This document shows, in pieces, positions 12,001 to 21,416 of a stretch of DNA of 64,000 nucleotides; position 1 is the stretch's first letter; each line of letters starts with the position of its first letter. Source of the stretch: Zygaena filipendulae (lineage: Eukaryota > Arthropoda > Insecta > Lepidoptera > Zygaenidae). Made by a program: the position numbers and the translations under genes. The DNA is taken from assembly GCA_907165275.2 (NCBI GenBank), contig OU015651.1, positions 4,548,501 through 4,612,500 on the forward strand, written 5' to 3'. The notes under the pieces are model-generated. The model made no database searches. It worked only from the letters and a program-made list of their open reading frames with translations, and was not told the origin of the DNA.

Positions 12001-14611
12001 GAAGTATTCTTATTAGGTGGTGAGGAGGGCAGAGATTGGATATCACCAGCAATACTAATAAACATTTTAGAGTACTTTTTAGCAAACAAAGGGAGAGTTG
12101 CTCCATTGACAGACTACTACAACTTCAATTTTATTCCCATTTTCAATCCTGATGGTTATGAACACAGTCGAACTAAGGTCAGTAGTTGATCTGGTGTTCA
12201 ATGGTTATAATTAGTGATGTGCCGGATCGTCAAAAATGTATATCCACAGATACAGATTCGAATACGGATAATGGATACTTGGTGTCAAGATCTGCAGATT
12301 GACGGACGGATCTTAACTTTTTAGAGTTAACTCCTTAAGAATCGATTTTCTACATCATAAATAGATAAATTATTTCAGGAAAGGTTTTGGGCAAAAAATA
12401 GAAGATACATTTATCCAAATAAAATGTGCCCTGATAACAAATATGCTATAGGAGTGAATATAGATAGAAATTGGTTTTTATCCAACACTTCAGTTGGTGA
12501 GAAGTTTGGTTTTGACAATTGTATAATATTATATGTAACTCATAATATAAATGTGAAGGTTTGAGTGTGTGGGTATACATACAGGTGATTATTTTCTTGC
12601 CCAAACTCTAATTGACTGATTAATTTATAGGAGAAGACGAAGAATGCAATGCAATTTACACAGGACCAGCATCACTTTCTGAACAAGAATCACAAGCTCT
12701 TTCAGACTACCTCAATCAGGTTGCCAGCAACACAATGGCATTCATCAATGTCAGGGGATTTAACAGGATTGTAACAACACCATACTCAGACAGTGCTGAA
12801 TACTCAAACAATTACGCTCTTCTGGTAGGTGGTGTTTTTAACTGTCAATTTTTAAGCAATTAGTTAACCTAGTGGAGCAATCATCAATATGATAATATAT
12901 GATACAACCAGAGTGGAACAATGTTTATTATGCTGTATAACAATTGCAATTACTTCAGTTAAGTTTTTAGCAATATTATAGTTCCTTTTGTAAAAACACC
13001 TTAAGGACTAGATAACCACTTTCAAAGAGGGTTGATTTTATATCTAGAAAATTAATTTAATGTTTGTTTTAGAGTGCTTTAGCTGTTTCAGATCGAAATT
13101 CTCACTTCAGTGTGTGCAAAGGTTTATAAGAAGCACAAAATCAAATACAACTCTGGAAGTACATCCAAATATCTATGTAATAAGTCTTTGTCTTATATAT
13201 TTCAATTATGAATTTAACTATTTTTTATTTCATAAAAATAGATATTCCAATCTATATTTATACCGACTCTCCATAGATAATTACACAGGCAATATTGCTG
13301 ACTGGATCAAAAATAGATTAAACATACCAATTGTATATACATTCTATTTGAAATATGGAGATCATGTAATTCCTAAAACTCAAGATATCATGCCACTAAC
13401 CATGCAGTTTTCAACATTTCTCAATGAGATTTTGATGATATCAAAGGACATCTATGGACCATTATTCAATTGTTACCCAAAAGAGTGCCATCATTTTAAT
13501 GTTTTTGTATTCCTTATCTTACCAGCTGTTGTTACTGAATATTCTTTCAAATTATAATAATAAAAGGAAATAAAATTGTTCAAGTAACAAGTTTTTTTAT
13601 TACCATTTTTAGGAGAAACTAGTATGGTCAACTGCACCTCAATCTACCTTAAGATAAACATACTATATACACATTATGTATATATGTACATATATACATA
13701 TGTACGTATATATATACGTCATTATTTCTATACTCTGCCTTTTTATGTTCCGCTAATTCTTCTGGTGTGTATATATAAATCACGTGTCACGTTTTTTGTC
13801 TGCGATGGACTCCGAAACTACTGAACGGATTTTGATAAAATTTTGTAACCATTTATAATATGGTAGAGGAGGCCATCACCCGAGAAGGGATACCCAGTAA
13901 TAAAAAACACACATAAAAAAAAAAAAAAAGAAAAAAAAATGTAACTATATTACTGAGAAATGAATAAAGGCTTATTATTATTATTATTATAATATGGTCC
14001 AACTTAAAAGATAGGATAGTTTTTATCCCAGAATTACCACGGGAACTCCGAAATTACCACGGATGAAATCGCAGGGGACAGCTAGTGAACTAGCTATGTG
14101 AACAGTTGGACCATGAAGTGAACTTAGCTAATTCTTTTTCTATATAGATTATATATATAATAAGAATATAGACAAAAAATATTACCTGTCCCGGAGGCAT
14201 GTGTCCCATCTGGTGTTGCATATATCCATGTGGAGGTCCCTGACCAGGCATATTAGGGTGTTGTGGTGCCCCGGGCATGTTAGGATGTCCATTAGGTCCA
14301 TGGCCACCACCAGGGCCCATTGGATGTCCAGTCATATGCGGCCCAACCATATGAGGTGGTAGTTGATGTGTATTGGCGGACATACCGGGTGGGCCATTGG
14401 CATTTGCTGCGATGGAATGAGAGGGAGAAGGCGACATATGATTAGGCATTGGTGGCTGTCCAGAGCCAGGGTGCGGCGGTGGTCCATTAACATGTTGGTT
14501 ATACGGGCTATGTGGCGACTGGGGCGGCGCAGGGCTCTGCGTTGGCGGTCCCATTGGGCTCGGTGCTTGTGGCGGTGGCATAGGGCTGCTCTGAGGTGAA
14601 GGACTAGCCAT
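1..14611 (-). CDS. brm: brahma, SWI/SNF (BAP/PBAP) chromatin-remodelling ATPase, N-terminal two thirds (partial)
   Basis: SNF2-family ATPase subunit of nuclear SWI/SNF complexes that slides and evicts nucleosomes. I joined 16 exons by GT-AG sites and matching phases: 14611-14186, 10786-10206, 10119-9795, 9710-9621, 9519-9419, 8994-8856, 8116-7927, 7060-6922, 6008-5834, 4914-4807, 2946-2829, 2575-2440, 2146-2065, 1981-1824, 898-721 and 119-1, giving about 1021 residues before the window ends. Visible order: Pro/Gly/His/Met-rich N terminus (exons 1-2), QLQ ([16 protein letters not shown], about 337-355), HSA with basic coiled region (about 562-650), BRK ([17 protein letters not shown], about 759-800), then the ATPase: DEMGLGKT (about 889), STLSNW, DEGH (about 991) and LLTGT at the edge. 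The start is the Met before ASPSP, as in fly brahma; an in-frame Met seven codons upstream (14632) is less likely. Intron 1 hosts an opposite-strand gene; other introns carry MITEs, Helitron-like copies, a SINE and long inverted repeats. Confidence 0.96.
120..148 (+). repeat. (CA)n microsatellite at a brahma 3' splice site
   Basis: On the brahma strand this is a (TG) run followed by CGCAG, directly before exon 16. Confidence 0.9.
1039..1212 (+). mobile_element. Helitron-like (Lep1-type) nonautonomous copy
   Basis: ATATTATAAATGCGAAAGTG, a (TTTG)n stretch, ACGCTTTCACGG, a GAAATTTTGCATAC block and the GGAACTCCGAAATTACCGCG tail ending CAGCTAAT. This pattern recurs throughout the window. Confidence 0.6.
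3061..3400 (+). mobile_element. MITE family 2, copy a (brahma intron)
   Basis: Inverted ends TGGGCATGTTGACTA and TAGTCCACATCCCCA with an inner TTTAGTCCGTC inverted block. It splits a Helitron-like copy (2990-3060 and 3401-3495). Confidence 0.75.
3496..3756 (+). mobile_element. two Helitron-like tails in tandem
   Basis: 3496-3652 and 3655-3755 both end in the GGAACTC...CAGCTA motif; the second ends GCGCGGGACAGCTAGTAT. Confidence 0.5.
3778..3870 (-). repeat. degenerate SINE remnant
   Basis: Weak reverse match (CACAAAGCCCACCCC, GGGAATCGAA) to the SINE body. Confidence 0.35.
3893..4005. repeat. near-perfect inverted repeat (brahma intron)
   Basis: CGAATCACTTT at one end and AAAGTGATTCG at the other; perfect core of 29 bases from GGAATCGCAAGATTCGC inward to an 18-base loop. 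Confidence 0.9.
4560..4790 (+). mobile_element. MITE family 2 relative
   Basis: Inner block TTTAGTCTGTC and its inverse, with different, shorter ends (GGGTATGAAAATCAAAATTC). In a brahma intron. Confidence 0.5.
5318..5512 (+). mobile_element. Helitron-like copy (brahma intron)
   Basis: Starts TCTATACTAATATTATAAAG and ends GAGGCACAGCTAGT. Confidence 0.6.
6029..6135 (+). repeat. GTGATGTGC...GATACGGATCC repeat, copy 1
   Basis: Shared with 12208-12325 (TAGTGATGTGC, AATGTATATCC, GGATATTTGG, GGATCTTAACTT). Unclassified. Confidence 0.6.
6201..6460 (+). repeat. TTATTCACTATGACC repeat, copy 1
   Basis: Also at 50566-50790 and 52938-53040: CTATGACCAACAACAT, GCGCGTCCCAAAAAC, CCAAACGCTCCAGAT. Unclassified. 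Confidence 0.6.
6696..6812 (+). mobile_element. Helitron-like copy with an internal hairpin
   Basis: TTACTAAAATGCGGAATTG head; GTTTGTAACGCTTTCAC is followed by its own inverse (6719-6778); ends AAACAGCTAGT. Confidence 0.45.
7318..7450. repeat. perfect 60-bp inverted repeat in a brahma intron
   Basis: Arms 7318-7377 and 7391-7450 are exact inverses (ends GGGCTAAGATGCGC and GCGCATCTTAGCCC) around a 13-base loop. Confidence 0.95.
7672..7800 (+). repeat. tRNA-headed SINE copy 1 (brahma intron)
   Basis: Pol III box A-like TTGGCGCAGTAGG (7682-7694) and box B GGTTCGATTCC (7728-7738), then a shared body TTTGTGTGATGAACACAG and CCAGTCTGG. The same unit recurs at 58251, 42698 and 49651, so it is a SINE and not a tRNA gene. 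Confidence 0.75.
8349..8552 (+). mobile_element. Helitron-like copy (brahma intron)
   Basis: TCCTTACTAATATTATAAAC to GGGGAACATCTAGT. It carries the 30-base palindrome at 8411-8440. Confidence 0.6.
8411..8440. repeat. 30-base perfect palindrome
   Basis: CAATAATATAGCTTATAAGC followed by TATATTATTG reads the same on both strands; inside a Helitron-like copy. Confidence 0.9.
8600..8755 (+). mobile_element. MITE family 2 relative (short)
   Basis: TTTAGTCCGTCTTGTAG and its inverse CTACAAGACGGACTAAA about 130 bases apart; right end GAAAATCAAAATTC-like as in 4560-4790. Confidence 0.55.
10921..13557 (+). CDS. carboxypeptidase A/B-like (M14) pseudo-enzyme nested in brahma intron 1
   Basis: Six exons with consistent phases: 10921-11222, 11787-12177, 12379-12496, 12631-12824, 13092-13176, 13277-13557; 456 residues. 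It reads as a secreted M14 protein: short hydrophobic leader ([15 protein letters not shown]), an activation-peptide-like region (about 30-105), then a carboxypeptidase fold with recognisable blocks ([36 protein letters not shown]). The catalytic residues are replaced: the HxxE zinc motif is GGEEGRDW (178-185, His to Glu, Glu to Asp), the third zinc ligand in LHSY is VRGF (Arg312), the DxNR motif has Asp for Asn (Asp260), and the general-base Glu of the ELRD block is Tyr387. The two substrate Arg equivalents (239, 261) seem kept. It ends in a hydrophobic run ([11 protein letters not shown]), possibly membrane-associated. The reading frame is intact, so it is probably a binding or structural protein. 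A Met at 10900 is an alternative start. AATAAA follows at about 13571. It lies between brahma exons 1 and 2 on the opposite strand. Confidence 0.85.
11471..11578. repeat. inverted repeat inside brahma intron 1 and carboxypeptidase-like intron 1
   Basis: ACGCGAGAATCTTGCGAGA at 11471 pairs with its inverse ending at 11578; a second paired block AGAAAACCACGAG lies inside. Confidence 0.85.
12208..12325 (+). repeat. GTGATGTGC repeat, copy 2 (carboxypeptidase-like intron 2)
   Basis: Counterpart of 6029-6135, about 80% alike by eye. Confidence 0.6.
13765..14095 (+). mobile_element. Helitron-like copy (variant B) split by a retroposed LINE tail
   Basis: Matches 49362-49553 except for about 130 bases (13861-13990) ending in (TTA)n and flanked by TATAATATGG on both sides. 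Confidence 0.6.
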
Positions 14612-15376
14612 TATGCAATCAAACACAAACACTTTTCATTATAATTAAAAGCACAAAACCTATTTTAATCAGCGAAGCAATATCGTGCAACGCGTCGTCA
14701 AATGATCGATTTATAGATTTAGGGTGACCTCACTAAGCTTCAATTACGATTATATTATGACCATTTTTAAACCAAAGAAGAAGAAGAATCTCCACTCTGC
14801 AGTCTGCACAGAACTTTCGCGGATTTAATTTACACAAAAAGAACGAACGATTTCCATATATTGTACGCTCCACGAATTCAATCCACAAAGGCGCGTTCCG
14901 TGGATTCGTACGAATGCACTCGAGCGCGCTCGAGCGCGTTCGATGCCCGTTCTGTGGCTTGGTTAAATTTTACTCTGACAGCTGTCAGAAAGTAGTTAAC
15001 CCGTTCCGAGAGTGCAGCAACCAAACAACTATCTCCGATGCAGGTTAATTGTCACTCTGACAGCTATGTATTGTTTAAGAGGTGTCAAAGTTTGCGCCAA
15101 AAACCGGATTAATCGAAAAAGAAATTAATCGGAGTTCTTACGAACAAAGGGGAGGTGTCGTAGTCACAAAAAGTTTATAATTGGATGTTAAACAGTCTTA
15201 TTTGCAATGTGAGTTGAGAGAAAACAAATGGAGCCTGAAATTTCAAATATTTTGAGGTTATAAAAACAACTCGATCGTTCTGTGGCTTGGTTGCAACTCA
15301 AACGAGTGAAATTTTTACCGAACAACTGCGCCTAAACCCACGGAACGCACACCAACTAGACTTATAGAGTACTTTT
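14612..15376 (-). promoter_or_regulatory. brahma upstream region
   Basis: No gene. It should contain the brahma 5' UTR and promoter, but no TATA box was placed. It holds a 16-base palindrome CTCGAGCGCGCTCGAG (14919-14934), a direct repeat GTTCTGTGGCTTGGTT at 14949 and 15277, and CTGACAGCT at about 14976 and 15057. Confidence 0.4.
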
Positions 15377-15547
15377 TTTTATAGCAATTGTAATTAATGA
15401 CATTGTTGCCAGTGTCGCGTTAATTTAATTTGCAGATAGAATTTAAAATGATCGAGCGAAAATTTTGGGCGTTCGATGTAATAAGAATAGTAAAGTGGGA
15501 TGAATTATGTAAAATGGAACAAGACAGTAATTATATACTTATACTTA

Positions 15548-15880
15548 AATAAATCTATACTATAATCTCAGACGAAACTATAATAAAAGAGTAGAATCCA
15601 CGACTCTGTACATTGAAAATTTTTAAGAAAAATTGACAGGGGCGATAAAAGAAGAGTAACCAACCACAAAAAAGAGTTTTTAAAATTCTTTTCTGTCTGT
15701 CTATCTGTCTGTCTGTTCGTGATAATCTCCGAATCTACTGAACGGAGTGTCATGCAGTTTTTACAGGTAGATTAAGCTTAGCCTGAAGCTACATATAAGC
15801 TTTGTTTCATTCAAATCGGATGTCGGGAAAAAAGTTGTTACAAACTTTTCACGCGGGTGAAACCGCGGGGCACAGCTTGT
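15548..15880 (+). mobile_element. Helitron-like nonautonomous element with readable empty site
   Basis: Starts TCTATACTATAAT and ends GGGCACAGCTTG. Flanks AAATAAA and TAAGAGAATATG join exactly to the uninterrupted sequence at about 30205-30225, with no target duplication. Insertion between A and T, a TC start and a CTTG (CTRR-like) end are the hallmarks of Helitrons. A relative lies at 34258-34541. Confidence 0.75.
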
Positions 15881-15904
15881 AAGAGAATATGAACAAATAA
15901 TAAG

Positions 15905-16147
15905 TCATAATTTAATGTCGTTAAAAGTAAGAAAGTCTACTAGGATTTTATAAATTTGGAAGTGTAAAGAGTGAAGAAGAGTGATAATGGATGTGGGAAG
16001 CGGAGTTTTGCAGAATATAAGATCAGAAAATAAATAATTATGATTAAAGCGAAGACATGAAAAGATGATGTGATTAAAATTTCCTTCAGAGAGACCACAT
16101 TTACACAAAGATGAATTAAGGCAGTGAATTTTGTGAAGATGAACCAT
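15905..16147 (-). pseudogene. non-LTR retrotransposon ORF2 C-terminal remnant
   Basis: An 80-codon open stretch encodes CKCGLSEGNFNHIIFSC, the Cys-His zinc motif that ends many Jockey/CR1-type ORF2 proteins. It belongs to the 5'-truncated LINE described at 15377-16150; the RT core is absent. Confidence 0.6.
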
Positions 16148-16289
16148 TGCGAAACATTACGAATATAAATGACGCATGGACAGAGCTACGGAATGGCGGA
16201 ACCGCCATTTTTAATTCCCGCCAAAAACTCAAAACTACTTTGTGGATTGGGGGTATATTCCGTTATTACTGAGAGCAATGACCTAGTAT

Positions 16290-16854
16290 TGTTGCGTTAT
16301 CGTGAAAGATTTACTAAAAAGATTGCAATCGTTTCCAAAATATTCAACTTTTAATTTTGTGAAACGGAACGTTGCAACGAAACACCAATCACAGCCAAGC
16401 TTGACACATGACGTCACTTTTATTTTTTTAGGAAACATTTACCTCTTTCAAAGAAGGCAAAAGAACCTAAGTGCATACAGTCAACGCATATTTTCCATTT
16501 TCTGAAGCATTTTACTTTAAAATGCATCGGTAAGATGCATTTCGATTCTTTACTGGAACTTTTGGAAGTAAATCGACACAGTTCAACCTTAATTTCGCTT
16601 TTGGATATTGAAGTTATCTGTCTGACAGTGTCACATGACCCTGTCAATACGACAGTGACATTTCTATTACAGATTAATAAGGCGTAATTTTGAACTAGTG
16701 ACGTCATTCCGCGTTTCGGCGGTAAGTTGTAAAGTAGGAACTTTGAAACGCTCTATTTAATTAATTTATGCAATTTTTTTTTCTTTTTTTGCTTTGTTTA
16801 AGTAGGCCATATATCTTTAAAATATACTGAAAAAAAAAATCATGCAAGTACCCT
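16290..16854 (+). mobile_element. MITE family 1, copy a (left end missing)
   Basis: Shares GCGTTATCGTGAAAGATTTA, AAAGCGAAATTAAGG (inverse) and the right end GCAAGTACCCT with five other copies in the window. The left terminal repeat is lost. Confidence 0.8.
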
Positions 16855-17079
16855 ATTATTCACGTTTTTCTGAATAGTTTTTCTCGATAGGTATGTAGGC
16901 ATCAAATCAACAACTGTGTGTGCATTCTTGTCATAAAAAATAATTATGTAGGTTCATAGTATCAGCATTTTGTTCAATTACGTACAACGGAACGTCATTT
17001 GTCCTCGACGAGTTACTTAAACTGTGGTCATCGAACCGCGCCAGTGATTGTCATTGTTATTTGGCAGTATGGGCCCTGT

Positions 17080-17170
17080 ACTCTTAGCCTTTCCTATATA
17101 GGATGGGGACTCAGAAAAATTATTGTTCTGAGGATATATCTCAGAAGGGATAAATAAACGAAAAAAAAAA
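17080..17170 (+). repeat. short retroposed tail
   Basis: CTGTACTCTTAGCCTTTCC to GATAAATAAACG followed by an A10 run; looks like a truncated LINE or processed 3' end. Confidence 0.35.
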
Positions 17171-17532
17171 ATGTCATTGTCATTTGATTGATGACATTTG
17201 TAGTGTGACGTGAGCCCTCAGAACGTAGACGGAACAATATATTGTTCTGAGGGTGAGCACATAAGTCTAGTTAATTTGTGGGGTGAGCCCGTAGATGGAG
17301 AATGAATAGATGGGGCGATTTCCTTCTCTTTCGAATAGTAAGCGAGACAGTGTTATGGCTAAGTTCTTAAGAGTGAAAGAGATTTCCAATTATCTTTTGT
17401 CCTTATCTAGCGTATAGGTTTTTTTTGTTGGGCAAAGTTATAGTTTGCCCAACAAAGCGAAGCGCTCTTTGTTTATTTTGATAAAAAACGTTGTTATTTT
17501 CAATTATTGAAAGCTAAATAGACTTTCATATC

Positions 17533-19045
17533 GTGTTTAAAGTGTTTGTTTTTGTTGTGGACATAGTGATATGTTGTATTTTAGGCTGTAAGAGCCGTAA
17601 TGAAAGGAAAACGGAGCATGTAACATTTCATCGGTATGTAATGATTTACTTTCATGTAAATGTGTTTTGTTTGTGCAAAATAGCAAATATATTCATAATA
17701 ACAGCTTTGTGGTATAAATCGTAGAAATATAACAAAAAAATCAACATTAATTTGCCTTCTTATTTTAGTGTATAATCTTGCCAAATTACGTAGTCCTTAT
17801 TCCATAATGGCGACTATGTCCTTACCACGTCGTTACTATGCCTTCCGTAATATATCGGGTTATACTACGACAAAGGTTGCTAGATTAACCCAGATTAATT
17901 TCCCAATTTTTTATAATATTAGTAGGTACCTATGAGGTGTAACAAAATAGGGTACTTGCATGAAATTTATTATAAGAAATTGTGTCAATATGTCAAAAAT
18001 AGAGCCTTAGAAAAGCGTTATCGTGAAAGATTTATTAAAAAAAATTTAAGTTTCTAAAATATTCAACTTTTAATTTTGTGAAATGGAACGTTGCAACGAA
18101 ACACCAATCACAGCCACGCTTAACAGATTACGTCACTTCTATTTTTTAGGAAACATTTACCTCTTTCAGAGAAGGCAAAAGAAACTAAGTGCATACAGTC
18201 AACGCATATTTTTAATTTTCTGAACTCGACACAGTTCAACCTTAATTTCGCTTTTGGATATTGAAGTTATCTGTCTGTCAGTGTCACATGACCCGACAGT
18301 GACATTTCTATCACAGGTTAATAAGGCGTAATTTTGAACTAGTGACGTCATTCCGCGTTTCGGCGGTAAAGTCAAAAGTAAGAACTTTGAAACGCTCTAT
18401 TTAATTAATTTATGCGTATATTTTTTTCTTTTTCTTGCTTTATTTAAGTAGGCCATACATATATCTTTAAAATAGACTGGAAATTTTTTTTTATCTCTAC
18501 CAAGTTTCATGCTAAGTGCCAATCGTTTCCATCATTTGTTTTTTTTTTCAACGTGGGATAAAATACTGAAAGATTCTAGTCAACTATGTCTCAGACGCTG
18601 TATTTTAAAACTTCAGTATCGAATCGAATAAGTTCAATTTGACCGTCAACAGAATCACGTGTACTGTACCCTTCGCGTGTAAGACTGGCTGAAAATCTTG
18701 CATGCTCTTGACTGTATGAGTAGTGTATGAAATATTTTAGATTCGATTTGGAAATTTTAGAATATTGGGCCTGATAAATACATTGTCCACGTGTCCAGTG
18801 TGTATTCTATATGTTTTTTCTTTTTCAGATTTCCTTTTAAATTGGTTACTCTTATTAACTGGATAGCAAGCACTGGTCGTGTAAATTGGAAACCAAATAG
18901 CTATTCAAGGATTCGTTTCAAGCATTTCCCAAGCAGTTTCTTTCGAAAAACTAAACTTAATTACAATGAGTGCAGCTGGCGCGAACCAATAGCAAGCAAT
19001 AATAATAATCGTTTCAAAAACCATAAGCCAAGCGCGCAACTTTGA
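17533..19045 (+). CDS. small THAP-domain gene or relic (exon 1 plus first copy of exon 2)
   Basis: THAP domains are C2CH zinc-finger DNA-binding modules found in transcription factors and P-element-type transposases. Exon 1 (open from 17533, recognisable from 17572 to 17633) reads CCILGCKSRNERKTEHVTFHR and ends at GTATGT. Exon 2 (18829-19045) follows a TTTTTCAG acceptor and continues in phase: FPFKLVTLINWIASTG, then YSRIRFKHFPSSFF, stopping after about 73 residues. Together they give the classical spacing C-x4-C ... H-F, but the third zinc ligand, normally Cys before the HF, is Arg (IRFKHF; a TGT to CGT change would do it), so zinc binding should fail. No ATG precedes exon 1 in frame (the open frame begins with GTG), so either an upstream exon is missed or this is a decayed gene. 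The intron contains a MITE. Exon 2 is duplicated at 20584-20800. AATAAA lies near 19103. Confidence 0.6.
17949..18521 (+). mobile_element. MITE family 1, copy b (inside THAP intron, duplication copy 1)
   Basis: Begins AGGGTACTTGCATG after an AT dinucleotide. The right end is degenerate near TTTCATGCTAAGTGCC. Confidence 0.8.
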
Positions 19046-19159
19046 TGCCCTGACGAGAAATAAGCTGGTTTGCTCATCCGTACCGTGCGCTAACTTAAGT
19101 TCCAATAAAACGTTATTTGCACCTACATAGTATTCATTTCACTTGCCCCGCTTCACTAC

Positions 19160-19358
19160 ATACTATAAAATAAAGTCGCTTTCTCTGTCCCTATATCCCT
19201 ATGTATGCTTAAATCTTTAAACTACCCAACGGATTTTGATTCGGTTTTCACCAATAGATAGAGTGATTCATGAGGAAGGTTTGTAACTATATTTTATCCT
19301 GGAATTCCCGCGGGAACTCCGAAATTACCACGGGTGAAACCGCGCGGGTCAGCTAGTA
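19160..19358 (+). mobile_element. Helitron-like copy in duplication copy 1
   Basis: ATAAAATAAAGTCGC to GCGGGTCAGCTAGTAT; the duplicate is at about 20916-21114. Confidence 0.5.
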
Positions 19359-19714
19359 TATTATAAATCCCCTCGACACCATCAGGGATCGATGATTTAT
19401 AGTTTATATACAAAACAACCTATCCTATAAAACTACATTTTACTTCCTATAGCTTTTTCATCACCAAAAAAGCTAAAACTCCTTGGAAATTGGAAATAAG
19501 TTATTTAGTGGCAATACTGGTAGTTTACATGTGTGCATAGGAAGAATATCACTTTCTCTTACGCTATACGCGAATGCCTCGTCTAGTTCATTCTCCGTCT
19601 ACGCTTCCGTAATATATCGGGTTATACTACGACAAAGGTTGCTAGATTAACCCAGATTAATTTCCCAATTTTTTATAATATTAGAGGTACCTATGAGGTG
19701 TAGGGTAGGGTAGT

Positions 19715-20275
19715 AGGGTACTTGCATGAAATTTATTATAAGAAATTGTGTCAATATGTCAAAAATAGAGCCTTAGAAAAGCGTTATCGTGAAAGATTTA
19801 CTAAAAAAAATTTAAGTTTCTAAAATATTCAACTTTTAATTTTGTGAAATGGAACGTTGCAACGAAGCACCAATCACAGCCATGCTTAACAGATTACGTC
19901 ACTTTTATTTTTTAGGAAACATTTACCTCTTTCAGAGAAGGCAAAAGAAACTAAGTGCATACAGTCAACGCATATTTTTAATTTTCTGAACTCGACACAT
20001 TTCGCTTTTGGATATTGAAGTTATCTGTCTGTCAGTGTCACATGACCCGACAGTGACATTTCTATCACAGGTTAATAAGGCGTAATTTTGAACTAGTGAC
20101 GTCATTCCGCGTTTCGGCGGTAAAGTCAAAAGTAGGAACTTTGAAACGCTCTATTTAATTAATTTATGCGTATATTTTTTTCTTTTTCTTGCTTTATTTA
20201 AGTAGGTCATACATATATCTTTAAAATAGACTGGATTTTTTTTTTTATCTCTACCAAGTTTCATGCTAAGTGCCA
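19715..20275 (+). mobile_element. MITE family 1, copy c (duplication copy 2)
   Basis: Counterpart of copy b; it was duplicated together with THAP exon 2. Confidence 0.8.
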
Positions 20276-20583
20276 ATCGTTTCCATCATTTGTTTTTTTT
20301 TTCAACGTGGGATAAAATACTGAAAGATTCTAGTCAACTATGTCTCAGACGCTGTATTTTAAAACTTCAGTATCGAATCAAATAAGTTCAATTTGACCGT
20401 CAACAGAATCACGTGTACTGTACCCTTCGCGTGTAAGACTGGCTGAAAATCTTGCATGCTCTTGACTGTATGAGTAGTGTATGAAATATTTTAGATTCGA
20501 TTTGGAAATTTTAGAATATTGGGCCTGATAAATACATTGTCCACGTGTCCAGTGTGTATTCTATATGTTTTTTTCTTTTTCAG

Positions 20584-20800
20584 ATTTCCTTTTAAATTGG
20601 TTACTCTTATTAACTGGATAGCAAGCACTGGTCGTGTAAATTGGAAACTAAATAGCTATTCAAGGATTCGTTTCAAGCATTTCCCAAGCAGTTTCTTTCG
20701 AAAAACTAAACTTAATTACAATGAGTGCAGCTGGCGCGAACCAATAGCAAGCAATAATAATAATCGTTTCAAAAACCATAAGCCAAGCGCGCAACTTTGA
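20584..20800 (+). pseudogene. second copy of THAP exon 2 (tandem duplicate)
   Basis: Nearly identical to 18829-19045, with the same acceptor, the same Cys-to-Arg change and the same stop; one difference is Lys-Leu for Lys-Pro after VNW. Exon 1 lies upstream of the duplicated block, so this copy can be used only as an alternative last exon skipping the first copy, or not at all. Because both copies share the Arg, the zinc-ligand loss came before the duplication. Confidence 0.65.
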
Positions 20801-20915
20801 TGCCCTGACGAGGAATAAGCTGGTTTGCTCATCCGTACCGTGCGCTAACTTAAGTTCCAATAAAACGTTATTTGCACCTACATAGTATTCATTTCACTTG
20901 CCCCGCTTCACTACA

Positions 20916-21114
20916 TACTATAAAATAAAGTCGCTTTCTCTGTCCCTATATCCCTATGTATGCTTAAATCTTTAAACTACCCAACGGATTTTGATTCGGT
21001 TTTCACCAATAGATAGAGCGATTCATGAGGAAGGTTTGTAACTATATTTTATCCTGGAATTCCCGCGGGAACTCCGAAATTACCACGGGTGAAACCGCGC
21101 GGGTCAGCTAGTAT
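20916..21114 (+). mobile_element. Helitron-like copy in duplication copy 2
   Basis: Counterpart of 19160-19358 with few changes. Confidence 0.5.
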
Positions 21115-21416
21115 ATTATAAATCCCCTCGACACCATCAGGGATCGATGATTTATAGTTTATATACAAAACAACCTATCCTATAAAACTACATTTTACTT
21201 CCTATAGCTTTTTCATCACCAAACAAGCTAAAACTCCTTGGAAATTGGAAATAAGTTATTTAGTGGCAATACTGGTAGTTTACATGTGTGCATTGACTTT
21301 TTTTGGCGGGAAAGAAAAAAAGGCGGTCGCTTTGAATTGTTTCAAAAGATATTTATTTTATTTTCCTGTTTAAAGTGTAAAATAAATACTAAAAACTAGT
21401 GTAGTTAACGGTTAAA

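Larger units (their letters stand above)
15377..16150 (-). mobile_element. 5'-truncated LINE (copy 1) with a Helitron-like insertion
   Basis: On the minus strand: the ORF2 end, a 3' UTR, and an A-rich tail at about 15370-15380. The same 3' UTR occurs at 29346-30283. The copy is split at 15548-15880 by a Helitron-like element. Confidence 0.6.
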
